60,222 bases of DNA. Source: an uncultured Lachnospiraceae bacterium. Its GTDB lineage: Bacteria > Bacillota > Clostridia > Lachnospirales > Lachnospiraceae. Both the position numbers and the translations under genes were made by a program. The DNA lies in assembly GCA_944383835.1 (NCBI GenBank), contig CALWRE010000036.1, positions 1 to 60,222 of the forward strand, given 5' to 3'. Position 1 is the first letter of the stretch. Each line of letters starts with the position of its first letter. Below the pieces are notes generated by a model that saw only the letters and a program-made list of their open reading frames with translations, was not told where the DNA came from and did no database searches. Of this stretch, positions 7,818-16,119 are shown piece by piece.

Positions 7818-8963
7818 CTAACGCCATATCCCGAGAAATGCCGCCAACAGCAAAAGAAACAGCGGAACCAGATATTTTCGCGGATGCCGCCACAGATCGC
7901 TTTCCGTTTTCCAATCGCGGATGGGAAATTTCCATTCCAAAAGGACAGAGAAAACCGCGCCAAGCAGGGCAAACAAGGCGGCGATCCCTACATCCCAAAG
8001 CCCGATTTCTCCCCGGATCAACTGCCAGCTGCACAGGTAAACAGCGGCGGCAAAGCCATTGACCGCAAAGAGAAACAGGCTGTATTGCCGGCAGAAGCGG
8101 CCAGGCTGGCCAGGCAGGACGCGCAGCGCCTGCTCCAAATCCGGATCGCCGGAAAGCAGGGTGCAAAGAGGCGTATTCAGGCAGAGGATCGCAAAGCCAA
8201 AGGGCAGAAGATCCAGTCCCTGAAACCCACCGAACAAAAGAGGGAGAAAAACGGCGATCCCCCAAAGTCCCGCCGTATTGACCAGATAGCTTTTGTTCGC
8301 CGTCAAATACCGCGCCAGGTAGAGAAATACATTGCCCGTGCGCCCCTTGCGGTGGATCGTCTTCTTCGCCGCGGCGGCAAAGCTGTAAAAATCCCAGGCG
8401 GAGGCAAAGTAAAGGCAGACCGCAGCGGCGGCCAGGCTCGCCAAGGCCGCGGCCAGCACGGCGGCGGACGAAGGGACGAACAAGATCACGATAAGGATGC
8501 CGGCGCCCCAGCAAAGCGGGAGCACAAGCTTTCTTTTCCGGCACATCAAATAAGAAACCGCCGTCACGCCGCAGGCCGCGCAGCCGCAGAGGAACGCGGT
8601 CACGATTTCAAGGAAACTCCAAGCGGCAGCCGAAAAGAATGCGGCCCAGAGCAGCAGGGTTTTCGTAAGCAGAGTGTGTGCGCCCAGCGCCGCGGCGTAG
8701 GAATACACCAGACTGCGGTTCTCAAACGGAAGGACAAAGAACCCCTCCATCCGTTCCCCGCATCTCCTCCCGGTAAGCAGCTGCCGCATAACGTCGGCAG
8801 AAAAGCAGAAGGTGGTCAGATAGAGAATGGAGGGAGCAATCTCCAGTTCCCATCCGGCGGCATAAAGAGCAAAAAACAGGATGCAGGCGGCCAGAAGGCT
8901 TTTGCGAATGCTTTCGTATTTTGCGCCGAAAAGCTGCCTGGCGATGGCTCTAGTCGTTTTCAT
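7818..8963 (-). CDS. ABC transporter membrane subunit
   Basis: About 381 aa with some ten hydrophobic segments and no recognised enzymatic motif. It follows an ABC ATPase gene with a 14-bp overlap, so I call it the permease. ATG 8963 (MKTTRAIARQL) has GGGAGG about 11 nt upstream. Rich in Ala and Leu. The substrate cannot be read from sequence; regulation by the GHKL/LytTR pair upstream suggests a peptide or envelope-stress role. Confidence 0.75.
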   Translation of the reverse strand: MKTTRAIARQLFGAKYESIRKSLLAACILFFALYAAGWELEIAPSILYLTTFCFSADVMRQLLTGRRCGERMEGFFVLPFENRSLVYSYAAALGAHTLLTKTLLLWAAFFSAAAWSFLEIVTAFLCGCAACGVTAVSYLMCRKRKLVLPLCWGAGILIVILFVPSSAAVLAAALASLAAAAVCLYFASAWDFYSFAAAAKKTIHRKGRTGNVFLYLARYLTANKSYLVNTAGLWGIAVFLPLLFGGFQGLDLLPFGFAILCLNTPLCTLLSGDPDLEQALRVLPGQPGRFCRQYSLFLFAVNGFAAAVYLCSWQLIRGEIGLWDVGIAALFALLGAVFSVLLEWKFPIRDWKTESDLWRHPRKYLVPLFLLLLAAFLGIWR

Positions 8964-9669
8964 ATGCAGACAGCGCCTCCCGAATATTTTCGGCCGCAAT
9001 CTCCCTGCCGGCAAAGACTCTTCCGATCCTTCCCTTTTCCAGAACCATCACGCGGTCGGAGGTCAGGCAGATACTTTCCAGGATATGGGAAGAAAACAGG
9101 ACTGTCCCATACTCCTTATAACCGCCGATCAGCCGGTACAAAAATTCCGTGCTTTGAAAATCAAGCCCATTCACGGGTTCGTCGAGCAAAAGCAGGCTGG
9201 GGCGCAGGCCGAAAGCCGCGATCAAGCTAGCCTTTTTCCGGCTGCCGGTGGAAAGTTCCTTTAAGAGAACGTCGGTGTAAGCCTCAAAATGGAACCCTCG
9301 CACCAGCTCCGAGACATCCGGCAGCGGCACGCCGTAAGAAGAGGCCGCATAATCCAAATATTCCCGAAAGGTAAAATAGGGAAAAGACGAATCCTCCGCA
9401 AAGACAATATACCGGTTCCGCTTGAATTCCCTGTCGCGAAAGGAAAAGGGCTGGCCGTTCCAGACCGCCCTCTCCAGACGGTACCCCTCCAAAAGACCGG
9501 CCGCCGTTTTGATAAACGTCGTCTTCCCGGCCCCGTTTAACCCGATCAGGCCGACCACCTCATTAGCCTCCAGATCGATGGAAAAATCGGACAGAACAGG
9601 GCGATCCGCCGCATACCAGACCGACAGCTTATCGATGGACAAAAGCTTTTCCTCTTTCATGCCGCTCAC
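8950..9669 (-). CDS. ABC transporter ATP-binding protein
   Basis: A 239-aa ATPase. Walker A GLNGAGKT, Walker B LLLLDEPVNGLD and the H-loop SSHILES are intact. The signature is degenerate, LSTGSRKK in place of LSGGQ, as in the YxlF/BcrA-type exporter ATPases. The start is GTG at 9669, overlapping the TGA of the small membrane gene (GTGA); ATG 9660 is the alternative. Middle gene of a small-protein/ATPase/permease operon. Confidence 0.88.
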   Translation of the reverse strand: MSGMKEEKLLSIDKLSVWYAADRPVLSDFSIDLEANEVVGLIGLNGAGKTTFIKTAAGLLEGYRLERAVWNGQPFSFRDREFKRNRYIVFAEDSSFPYFTFREYLDYAASSYGVPLPDVSELVRGFHFEAYTDVLLKELSTGSRKKASLIAAFGLRPSLLLLDEPVNGLDFQSTEFLYRLIGGYKEYGTVLFSSHILESICLTSDRVMVLEKGRIGRVFAGREIAAENIREALSAYEND

Positions 9670-9833
9670 CCCTGCTTATTCTTTTTCCAGATCGAATAGG
9701 CGGAGGCCAGGCAGGAGGCTCCCATGAAAAGGAACAGCAAAACCGACGGGAAATTAAAGGTAATCAGGCCGAAAATCAGGCAGGCCACAAACACAAGGCC
9801 CAGCATCAGACGAAAATAAAAATGACGCATCAT
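9666..9833 (-). CDS. Small membrane protein, first gene of ABC operon
   Basis: A 55-aa frame starting MMRHFYFRL with a strong AGGAGG 6-7 nt upstream. It consists of two closely spaced hydrophobic segments (about residues 9-25 and 29-46) and a basic tail WKKNKQG. Its TGA overlaps the GTG of the ATPase. It is the leader gene after a 130-bp intergenic region that carries possible LytTR sites. It could be an accessory subunit or a chaperone of the transporter; no known family was recognised. Confidence 0.75.
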   Translation of the reverse strand: MMRHFYFRLMLGLVFVACLIFGLITFNFPSVLLFLFMGASCLASAYSIWKKNKQG

Positions 9834-9901
9834 AAAATCCTCCTTTTTCTAAGCCCTGGGGCTTTGTTATGGCAAAAGCATACACCAAAAAGAAGGACTG
9901 T

Positions 9902-9953
9902 GCACAAATGTCCGCAAACGGCAGGTTTTTGACCGCGAAATGCCTGCGAAATG
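9902..9953 (-). promoter_or_regulatory. Candidate LytTR binding repeats upstream of ABC operon
   Basis: On the minus strand CATTTCGC occurs twice with an 11-bp period (9953-9946 and 9942-9935), and a related CATTTGTGC at 9910-9902. LytTR regulators such as AgrA and VirR bind paired direct repeats with about one helical turn between them, upstream of the promoter. The location before the small-protein/ABC operon and after the kinase gene fits. The assignment is inference. Confidence 0.45.
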
Positions 9954-9963
9954 ACCGAGAAAA

Positions 9964-11280
9964 TCATTCTGCTTTGACCGGCTGGAAGGACAGGGTGACG
10001 ACAGCGGTAAAAACGCCGTCCCCGTATCTTGTGCAGACGGTTCCGTCGTAGCGCTCCGCCGCCGTCTGTACGCTTTTCAGCCCCCAGCCGTGAAGCCTTT
10101 TATCTGCTTTCGACGTCAGCAGCTCTCCGTTTTCCTGCGCCGGAGCCTCATCGCATCCATTTTCCACTTTAATCAGAAGCATGAAATGGATCCGCCGGAT
10201 GGTCAAACGGATAAAGCGCAGGCTCTCCGAAGCCCCTCCGGCCGCCTCCAGCGCATTGTCCAGCAGGTTCCCTAAAATTGTCGTCAGATCCACGCTGCGG
10301 ATATTCGTATTGCGTGGATATTCCATATTTACTTCCGTCTTGATTTTCTTCTGCTCCGCCAGTCCCAGCTTACTGCCGATCAGATAGTCGACGGCCTTGT
10401 CCCCCGTCCAGACCGTCTGTGAAATTTCCCGGACCGGCGTGCGCAGCTCCCCAAGGTACTCCACCGCCTCCTCCACGTCGCCCTGAACCAGGCATTGATA
10501 GATCGCTTCGATATGATTGTGCAGGTCATGGTACAGCTTGGCATTGTCGGCGTAAGTCCGGCGCAGGTTCTGATAATTGCGCTCCAATATCTCCGCCTGC
10601 TCCTCCTTCAGCCTGGCGACCTCCCCTTCCAGTTCCCTCTGTCGGCTCAGACGGTAAAACAGGACGGCAAACAGCAGCACCATCGATAAGATAATCCATC
10701 TGCCCACCCGATCCTCCTCTAGCGGCAGGATCTCCTGCTCCGACAGAGTTACCGCGCAAAAGAAGCCCAGCAAGGCCAGAACCGAGGCCAGCCGCATAGC
10801 TCCGGCATTGTGCGGGCTGTCCTTGCGAAGCCCGGCTTTCCGGGCGTTCCGCGCTGCCAGCCCAAGCGCCATGCCAAGCATCAGCAGACGGACCAGCCAA
10901 ACGCCGAGCAGGTGCTCCGGCTGATTCGTTTCGATAAACCGCTCCGAGCGAAACAGCACTCCCAGAGCCGCCGAGGCCAGAAAATCCCATAAGCCAACGC
11001 ACACTTCATAAAAAAAGATCACAAACAGGCAGAGATTCAGCCGTTCCCGCAGCGCACGCCAACAAACGGCGGCAAGCAGCAGCATTTCCGCCGCCGCAGC
11101 GCCGGCCTCCGACAGCGTCGCCGCCTGCAAAGCCGTTACGGCGCAGCCGCCCAGGACAGCCAGAATCCATGTTTTCCGTTCCAGCCGGAAGCCCTCCATC
11201 CTCGCCACAAGATACAGCCCCAAAAGCAGCCGCAGTTCATTGGTAAAAAAATAAGAAAGGATCAGCCGCCAGTCCATCAT
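9964..11280 (-). CDS. GHKL-domain sensor histidine kinase (AgrC/ComD type)
   Basis: A 438-aa protein. The first half contains five to six membrane helices. This is followed by a coiled coil and the HPK10-type H-box YHDLHNHIEA with the phospho-acceptor His, then a GHKL ATPase with N-box NLLDNALEA and G-box GWGLKSV. ATG 11280 overlaps the TGA of the response regulator (ATGA) and GGGGGG precedes it. It should phosphorylate the LytTR regulator encoded just upstream and control the adjacent ABC operon. Ligand unknown. Confidence 0.9.
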   Translation of the reverse strand: MMDWRLILSYFFTNELRLLLGLYLVARMEGFRLERKTWILAVLGGCAVTALQAATLSEAGAAAAEMLLLAAVCWRALRERLNLCLFVIFFYEVCVGLWDFLASAALGVLFRSERFIETNQPEHLLGVWLVRLLMLGMALGLAARNARKAGLRKDSPHNAGAMRLASVLALLGFFCAVTLSEQEILPLEEDRVGRWIILSMVLLFAVLFYRLSRQRELEGEVARLKEEQAEILERNYQNLRRTYADNAKLYHDLHNHIEAIYQCLVQGDVEEAVEYLGELRTPVREISQTVWTGDKAVDYLIGSKLGLAEQKKIKTEVNMEYPRNTNIRSVDLTTILGNLLDNALEAAGGASESLRFIRLTIRRIHFMLLIKVENGCDEAPAQENGELLTSKADKRLHGWGLKSVQTAAERYDGTVCTRYGDGVFTAVVTLSFQPVKAE

Positions 11281-11996
11281 ATATGCGCCCCCCAAAACTC
11301 ATTGATCTGCCGCTTGACCTCCTGCAGATGGGAACGGCTGATGGGCAGCTGCTCCCCGTTTTTCAAAACAGCCATCCCATTGCTGACCTTCATCATCTGA
11401 ATGATGTTGACGATATATCCCCGGTCAATAAAGATAAATTCCGGGCTGTCCAATTCGTCAAATACCTGCTGCAGGCTCTTTCTGACCTTTGAAGTCCCAG
11501 CGCCGGAAACAATGCTGGCGTTTTTTCCGTCCCGGCGAATATAAAAAATATCTTTATAAGGAATTTTTTCCATCCGGTTTGCCGTTCGGATCACATACTC
11601 CCGACCGCTCTCCAGTTCAATCAGCCGGGCCGCGTCCTCCACGGCGTGCGCCAGCTTATTCTCCAGGCTGCTTTTCGGCACATACCGGAAAATGGACAGC
11701 TCAAAGGCGTCGATGGCATACTCCGTGTGGGAGGTTACATAAATGACCTTCCCATTCGGCAGAAAAGCTTTTATCTGCCGCACAAGCTCCATGCCGTCGA
11801 TGCCCGGCATTTCAATATCCAGCAAGATCAAATCGTAAAAAAAGCCGTCCTCGGTTATATCGCAGAGCAGGTTCCGGCTTTCCAGATAGGTGGTAATCTC
11901 ATAGCCGATGCCGCATGCCTGCAGACTGCTTCGGACGATCTTCTCATGCAGAGCGACCGCCTTTTGTTCATCGTCACAGATGGCAATCCGAATCAA
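11277..11996 (-). CDS. LytTR family response regulator
   Basis: A 239-aa protein. The receiver domain has the acidic pocket ICDDE and the phospho-Asp in LLDIEMPG. The C-terminal LytTR domain (about residues 140-235) contains FIRGYIVN-like and LPISRSHLQEVKR segments. The start is TTG at 11996 with GGGGAGG about 9 nt before. The gene is first in an RR-HK operon, the reverse of the more common HK-RR order. Confidence 0.92.
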   Translation of the reverse strand: MIRIAICDDEQKAVALHEKIVRSSLQACGIGYEITTYLESRNLLCDITEDGFFYDLILLDIEMPGIDGMELVRQIKAFLPNGKVIYVTSHTEYAIDAFELSIFRYVPKSSLENKLAHAVEDAARLIELESGREYVIRTANRMEKIPYKDIFYIRRDGKNASIVSGAGTSKVRKSLQQVFDELDSPEFIFIDRGYIVNIIQMMKVSNGMAVLKNGEQLPISRSHLQEVKRQINEFWGAHI

Positions 11997-12010
11997 AACC
12001 GTTTCCTCCC

Positions 12011-12496
12011 CTATAGTTCCCGATACACGGCCTTGCCGTTTTGAAACTCTGTTTTCATCAGCGATACTTTCCGAACCGTCATCTCCGTCTTTGGCTGGCG
12101 AACCTGATATGTTTTTTTGGCAGAGGCTTTGCGAATCAGCGTAATATGCGGGACAAATTTGTCGTCATGAAAGGGAATCCCTGCCGCCTTCAGGGCATTG
12201 CGCAGCTCCTTTACATATGTTTTCAATTTCTGATTGCCCTTAACGCCGGCCCAGAGCGTGGTTCCAAAATTCCCCTTCTCACCGATTGCCAGCCGGAATG
12301 GGGGAAGTGGAACCGTCTCCAGCACTTTTTTTACTTTAGCCGGTTCATCATACTCTCCAATAAAAGCCAGCGTCATATGCAGATTCTGAACCGGAACATA
12401 ATTTCCCTCCACGCCCTGCCTTTTCAGATCGTGCAGACAAGCGACAAATTCCTTCTGCATCTCCGGCGAAAGCAGAATAGCGATAAACAATCGCAT
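12011..12496 (-). CDS. thpR: RNA 2',3'-cyclic phosphodiesterase (LigT/ThpR family)
   Basis: A 161-aa protein of standard family length, starting MRLFIAILL. The two HxT motifs that define the 2H phosphoesterases are present: HMTLAF near residue 40 and HITLIR near 124. Family members hydrolyse 2',3'-cyclic phosphate RNA ends. It lies 14 bp upstream of the response regulator and may be co-transcribed with it. Confidence 0.93.
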   Translation of the reverse strand: MRLFIAILLSPEMQKEFVACLHDLKRQGVEGNYVPVQNLHMTLAFIGEYDEPAKVKKVLETVPLPPFRLAIGEKGNFGTTLWAGVKGNQKLKTYVKELRNALKAAGIPFHDDKFVPHITLIRKASAKKTYQVRQPKTEMTVRKVSLMKTEFQNGKAVYREL

Positions 12497-12529
12497 ATCG
12501 TACCTCCTGTCCCTTTACCTTTCCTGTCC

Positions 12530-12772
12530 TTACATTTCCTCCAGGACAACGTCACTGATTGCATCAAAGGCATCCTCCAGCGCATCCAGCGCCTCGGTCA
12601 GGGTTTCCAGTTTTTCATTCTCCTCCGTTCCCGCCCCATCGTCCTCATACTCCTGCAAGACCTCTGCCAGATTATCCTTCACCTGCTCCAGCTGATCGGC
12701 AATCATCTGCAGTTTTTCTTCCTTATGCGCCAGAGGCGGAATATCAAATTGTCTGTTCATTTTCTCTCTCAT
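12530..12772 (-). CDS. Small acidic coiled-coil protein
   Basis: 80 aa, strongly acidic and helical, with heptad-like Leu/Ala spacing in the second half. AAGGAG precedes the ATG at 12772. No family was recognised. It lies in a run of short genes (12.0-13.1 kb) in the same direction. Confidence 0.65.
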   Translation of the reverse strand: MREKMNRQFDIPPLAHKEEKLQMIADQLEQVKDNLAEVLQEYEDDGAGTEENEKLETLTEALDALEDAFDAISDVVLEEM

Positions 12773-12791
12773 TCTCTCTCTCCTTCTCCCT

Positions 12792-13070
12792 TTATCCGTT
12801 CAATCCATTTTGATACATATAGCTGATGGCCGCCTGCGCCTGCTCTGCCTCCTTCTTCTGCACAAGCCTGCGGCGATCCTCTAAGATAGCGAGCATTTCA
12901 TCCACCAAATCCTCTAATCTGGGTTTTTTCTCCCGGCTCAAATAGCCAAGCATCCGCCCCGCCGTATAATCCGTATTCAAATTGCGGTAAGAAACCTGCG
13001 CACAGAAATCCTTTGGATACCCCATCTGCAGCAAGCGCCGGTACAATTCCTCCGTTTTTTCCGAAGCCAC
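12792..13070 (-). CDS. Hypothetical small protein
   Basis: About 92 aa from a GTG start at 13070, chosen because GGGAGG lies about 10 nt upstream; the longer ATG at 13178 would overlap the gene upstream. Predominantly helical, with a conserved-looking opening (EELYRRLLQMGYPKDF) and the segment AGRMLGYLSREKKP. No function can be given. Confidence 0.6.
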   Translation of the reverse strand: MASEKTEELYRRLLQMGYPKDFCAQVSYRNLNTDYTAGRMLGYLSREKKPRLEDLVDEMLAILEDRRRLVQKKEAEQAQAAISYMYQNGLNG

Positions 13071-13110
13071 CCTGGTATGTCCTCCCTTTCCTTGAAATCT
13101 TTCCTTGAAA

Positions 13111-13950
13111 TCATCTGGGCCTATTATAGCACACTCCCGAGAAAGAGGAAACCAGAGACAGCATTGCCTCGATCTCACGTGCTAAACTGGGCGGCATCCG
13201 TCGGGCGCTGCGCACCGCATGCACGCCGTGCTCCCGCAGTTTCTCCCTGCCGACCTGTCCCTCCGGAATACGCTGCAGCAAAAGCAGCGTCATTTCCCGG
13301 CTCCGGCGGCCGCATTCTCTTACCTTTCCTTCCTGTCCGCGCAGAATATCCGTCTCCTCCGCCCGGCATCGGTAGAGGACCGACGAGACCGGGGCTCCCA
13401 TATAAATGTATACAATATCTCCCACCGCCACATTGCTGGTTTGTTTCCAGAAAATGGTATCGGAGCGTCGGAAAGCCGCCTCCACGTCGTAATAATGGGG
13501 ATTGGCCGGAATCAGCCATTCTCTGCCGCCGGCCGGCCCGTATTGTTTCCCGGAAGAAGCCGTCAGCTCATAACTCAGATCCAGCAGGGAGAGGATCTGT
13601 TCCTCGCTGACAGAGCTGTCCAAGGGCACGCTGATCCATTTTTCCTTATTCATATGGTAAGCCGGCAGAACCGCGCCGGATGCGCGAAGGGAGCCGGCCA
13701 GGGCCGGATCGCATTTCAGATTGACGATATCGATGCCGCCGTCCCCGGACAGCCCCAGCTTCTTTTGCTCCACATGCATAAAGAGGGCGTACCATTTTCC
13801 ATTATCCCCATGGCGAAGCACTGCGCAGTCCGGATTTGTCTTCCACAGGTATTCCGGCTGCCCTTCATAGCGGACGGCCGCCTCCCGCAATATCTTTTCC
13901 CGCAGTGTTCTTTCCTGTAACGGTTTTTCTGCCTGTTCCTTTTTTCTCAT
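13111..13950 (-). CDS. MmcQ/YjbR domain fused to an EVE-like domain
   Basis: About 279 aa. Residues ~12-135 form a YjbR/MmcQ domain (YLWKTNPDCAVLRH; WYALFMHV; HMNKEKWISV), a fold related to double-wing DNA-binding proteins. Residues ~150-270 look like an EVE domain (REWLIPANPHYYDVEAAFR; GDIVYIYMGAP), a PUA-like reader of modified bases. ATG 13950 has AGAGGAAG upstream. The combination suggests nucleic-acid recognition, possibly of modified DNA. A copy of the dispersed 47-bp element lies 24 bp upstream. Confidence 0.8.
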   Translation of the reverse strand: MRKKEQAEKPLQERTLREKILREAAVRYEGQPEYLWKTNPDCAVLRHGDNGKWYALFMHVEQKKLGLSGDGGIDIVNLKCDPALAGSLRASGAVLPAYHMNKEKWISVPLDSSVSEEQILSLLDLSYELTASSGKQYGPAGGREWLIPANPHYYDVEAAFRRSDTIFWKQTSNVAVGDIVYIYMGAPVSSVLYRCRAEETDILRGQEGKVRECGRRSREMTLLLLQRIPEGQVGREKLREHGVHAVRSARRMPPSLAREIEAMLSLVSSFSGVCYNRPR

Positions 13951-13973
13951 AGTCTGTTTCTTCCTCTTCTCCT

Positions 13974-14020
13974 GCAAGCAAGCTTGCGTCGGATTTTGAC
14001 CTTTTGACCCTGGTATCATA
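13974..14020 (-). repeat. Dispersed 47-bp element, copy A
   Basis: 46 of 47 bases match copy C at 23260-23306. On the minus strand it starts with TATGATACCAGGG, continues with a CAAAAGGTCAAAATCC core, and ends with the palindrome-containing GCAAGCTTGC. It lies just upstream of the YjbR-EVE gene, in the same orientation relative to the gene as copy C. Confidence 0.85.
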
Positions 14021-14029
14021 TTTAATGTC

Positions 14030-14938
14030 TCACAGCAGGATCCAGCACCAGAGCGGCGTGGTGAGCAGCGACAAAAGCGTGGTAAGCACAATGCATTTCG
14101 TGGCGAAGATTTCATCTCCATGGTACATGGCAGCCAAAAGGGAGGTGGTCGTCCCCGCCGGCATGGCCGTCAGCAGAACGCAGACGCCGGTAATCCCATT
14201 GTCCACCCCCGCCAGCAGGCAGATTATGTACAATAAAGCCGGCAGGATGAGCAGGCGCTGGGCGGAAAACAGTAATAGTTTTCCATTGAAGATCGTCTTC
14301 AGCGGAATTTCTGCCAGAATACTGCCGATCACCAGGAAGGAAAGGGCCGTGCAGCAGCTGCTCAGAGCGTCGACCGTATCTCCCAGCGCCCCCGGCAGCC
14401 GGATTTGCAGGATCATCAAAACAAGGCCCACCCCTACCGCAATAATGCAGGGATGGGTTATTACCTTCTTTACCATAGCCTTGTGATCCTTTTCACCGGA
14501 AAAATAGGAAATCCCCGCCGACCACATGACGATCCGCTGCGGGATCAGATAAACCGAAGCATATAAAAGGCCGATATCGCCGAACACCCCCAGCGCAAGA
14601 GGATTTCCCATAAAACCCGCATTGGAGCAAACGGTAGCGTAACGGAGAACCGTCCTCTCCTTATCCGGCAGCTTATTGTAGCAGACCCGAGCCGCCAACG
14701 TGCTCAAAACCTGCGCCGTCACCGCCACCGCCAGCACGACGGCCAGGCTCGACCAGATGCCGGCCGGCAGCTGCTGCGAAAAGGCCGCAATAATATTGCA
14801 GGGCAGAACCACGTTGACCACAAGGGAGGTGATGCATTTTTTTCCCTCCTTTGTAATCAGCCCGATGACGGACAAGACATAGCCCGTCCCCGCCAGCAGG
14901 ATCATCATTCCGATCAGATTAAAAAGTTCCGTGTACAT
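14030..14938 (-). CDS. AEC family (auxin efflux carrier-like) transporter
   Basis: About 302 aa with ten predicted helices. The family features NVVLPCNIIAAF near the N-terminus and the repeated Pro/Asn-containing helices are visible. ATG 14938 has GGGGAGAAAG upstream. Bacterial members export organic acids or amino-acid derivatives such as malate; the substrate here is unknown. A single gene. Confidence 0.85.
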   Translation of the reverse strand: MYTELFNLIGMMILLAGTGYVLSVIGLITKEGKKCITSLVVNVVLPCNIIAAFSQQLPAGIWSSLAVVLAVAVTAQVLSTLAARVCYNKLPDKERTVLRYATVCSNAGFMGNPLALGVFGDIGLLYASVYLIPQRIVMWSAGISYFSGEKDHKAMVKKVITHPCIIAVGVGLVLMILQIRLPGALGDTVDALSSCCTALSFLVIGSILAEIPLKTIFNGKLLLFSAQRLLILPALLYIICLLAGVDNGITGVCVLLTAMPAGTTTSLLAAMYHGDEIFATKCIVLTTLLSLLTTPLWCWILL

Positions 14939-15057
14939 CTTTCTCTCCCCAAAATCTATTTTTTTCATATAGCTCTTTGTATTGTATCACAGATTCCAGG
15001 CAGATACAAAATGAACTCCGGGCGTTTTCTCAATTCCTCGATTTTTCTTTGCACTCG

Positions 15058-15594
15058 CTACATGAATCCCAGCCAGCCGCCCGCCAAATACAAAAGCCCT
15101 GTCAGAAAGCTGGCAAATATCCCAAATAAGATCACAGGGCCGGCAATGGTAAAGATTTTGCAGCCGATTCCAAAGACCTGCCCTTCTTTTTTGTACTCAA
15201 TGGCCGGCGACACCACGGAATTGGCAAAGCCGGTGATCGGTACCAGAGCTCCGGCCCCGCCGAATTTCACGATCTGGCCGAACCAGTTAAAGCCGGTCGC
15301 CAGAATCGCTGCCGCGACTAAGATCACGGAGGTCCAGGTGCCTGCAGCCTCCTTCTCTACGCCTGCGGCTGTCAGTCCATTGGTGATGGCCTGCCCCAGG
15401 CAGCAGATCAGCCCGCCTACCAGAAAGGCCCGCGCCACGTTGAGGGGCGTGCTGTGGGTAGGCGTCACCTGCTTTACATACTCCCCGTACTCCTGCTCGC
15501 TCATCTGGCTGCCGGCCCTTTCGTGCATCTCCTTTTCCTGCTTCTCCTTCTCCTGCCGTTTATCGTTTGCCTTTTCTTCGCTCATTTTCCGCAT
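15058..15594 (-). CDS. spoVAC: Stage V sporulation protein AC
   Basis: 178 aa: a charged N-terminal region, then four hydrophobic segments including ARAFLVGGLICCLGQ and PITGFANSVVSPAIEYKKEG, which are characteristic of SpoVAC. SpoVA proteins form the channel that moves dipicolinic acid into the forespore and out at germination; SpoVAC is the mechanosensitive subunit. It is last of the visible spoVA genes after spoVAA and spoVAB. ATG at 15585 is an alternative start. No spoVAD or spoVAE follows. Confidence 0.93.
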   Translation of the reverse strand: MRKMSEEKANDKRQEKEKQEKEMHERAGSQMSEQEYGEYVKQVTPTHSTPLNVARAFLVGGLICCLGQAITNGLTAAGVEKEAAGTWTSVILVAAAILATGFNWFGQIVKFGGAGALVPITGFANSVVSPAIEYKKEGQVFGIGCKIFTIAGPVILFGIFASFLTGLLYLAGGWLGFM

Positions 15595-15693
15595 CCTTTC
15601 TATTTGATCCTGTTTGATCTTTTTTCGTCTTTTTTAGTCCATTTCGTCCTCTTCATTCTTTCTTTTTCTTTTTTCAGCTCTTTTTCAGCTCCT

Positions 15694-16119
15694 TTACGCT
15701 GCAATGTTGTAAAAGAAATATACCAGCGCTCCCACCGTCTTCCCCAGGCCGATGCCTGCGATCACATACTGGATTCCCACGGCCAGGCGGATTCTGCGGC
15801 TGATCGTAGGAATTGTATCCAGGGTCTCGGCGAGAGACATCACCAGAGAACCTACAAAAATACCGCTGCACAGGCCCCACAGGAGCATAAGCGGCCACCC
15901 GCCCCAGCGCAGCGAAAGGCCGAACAGATTGACCAGATTGCCAAAGAGAGAGCCCAGGACAATCCAGTTTTCATAGCGCTTAACCTGCGAGGCTGTGCGG
16001 GTCCGGGCCGCCAGTCTGGGAATCAGGCCCAGCACGGTGATAAAGGCGTAAACGCCGGCCGCCACCACCGCCCCGCCGCTAAAACCGGCAAAAAACAAGA
16101 TGATCTGTCTAGCTGACAT
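15694..16119 (-). CDS. spoVAB: Stage V sporulation protein AB
   Basis: 141 aa, four membrane helices; AGFSGGAVVAAGVYAF and RLAVGIQYVIAGIGLGKTVG are typical SpoVAB segments. It overlaps spoVAA by 11 bp, indicating translational coupling. Part of the SpoVA DPA-transport complex in the inner forespore membrane. Confidence 0.93.
   Translation of the reverse strand: MSARQIILFFAGFSGGAVVAAGVYAFITVLGLIPRLAARTRTASQVKRYENWIVLGSLFGNLVNLFGLSLRWGGWPLMLLWGLCSGIFVGSLVMSLAETLDTIPTISRRIRLAVGIQYVIAGIGLGKTVGALVYFFYNIAA

Noticed and set aside
7641..9230. 529-codon open frame on the plus strand across two ABC genes
   Set aside because: Antisense shadow of the ABC permease and ATPase; rich in Arg, Gln and Pro as expected for a reversed GC-rich frame.
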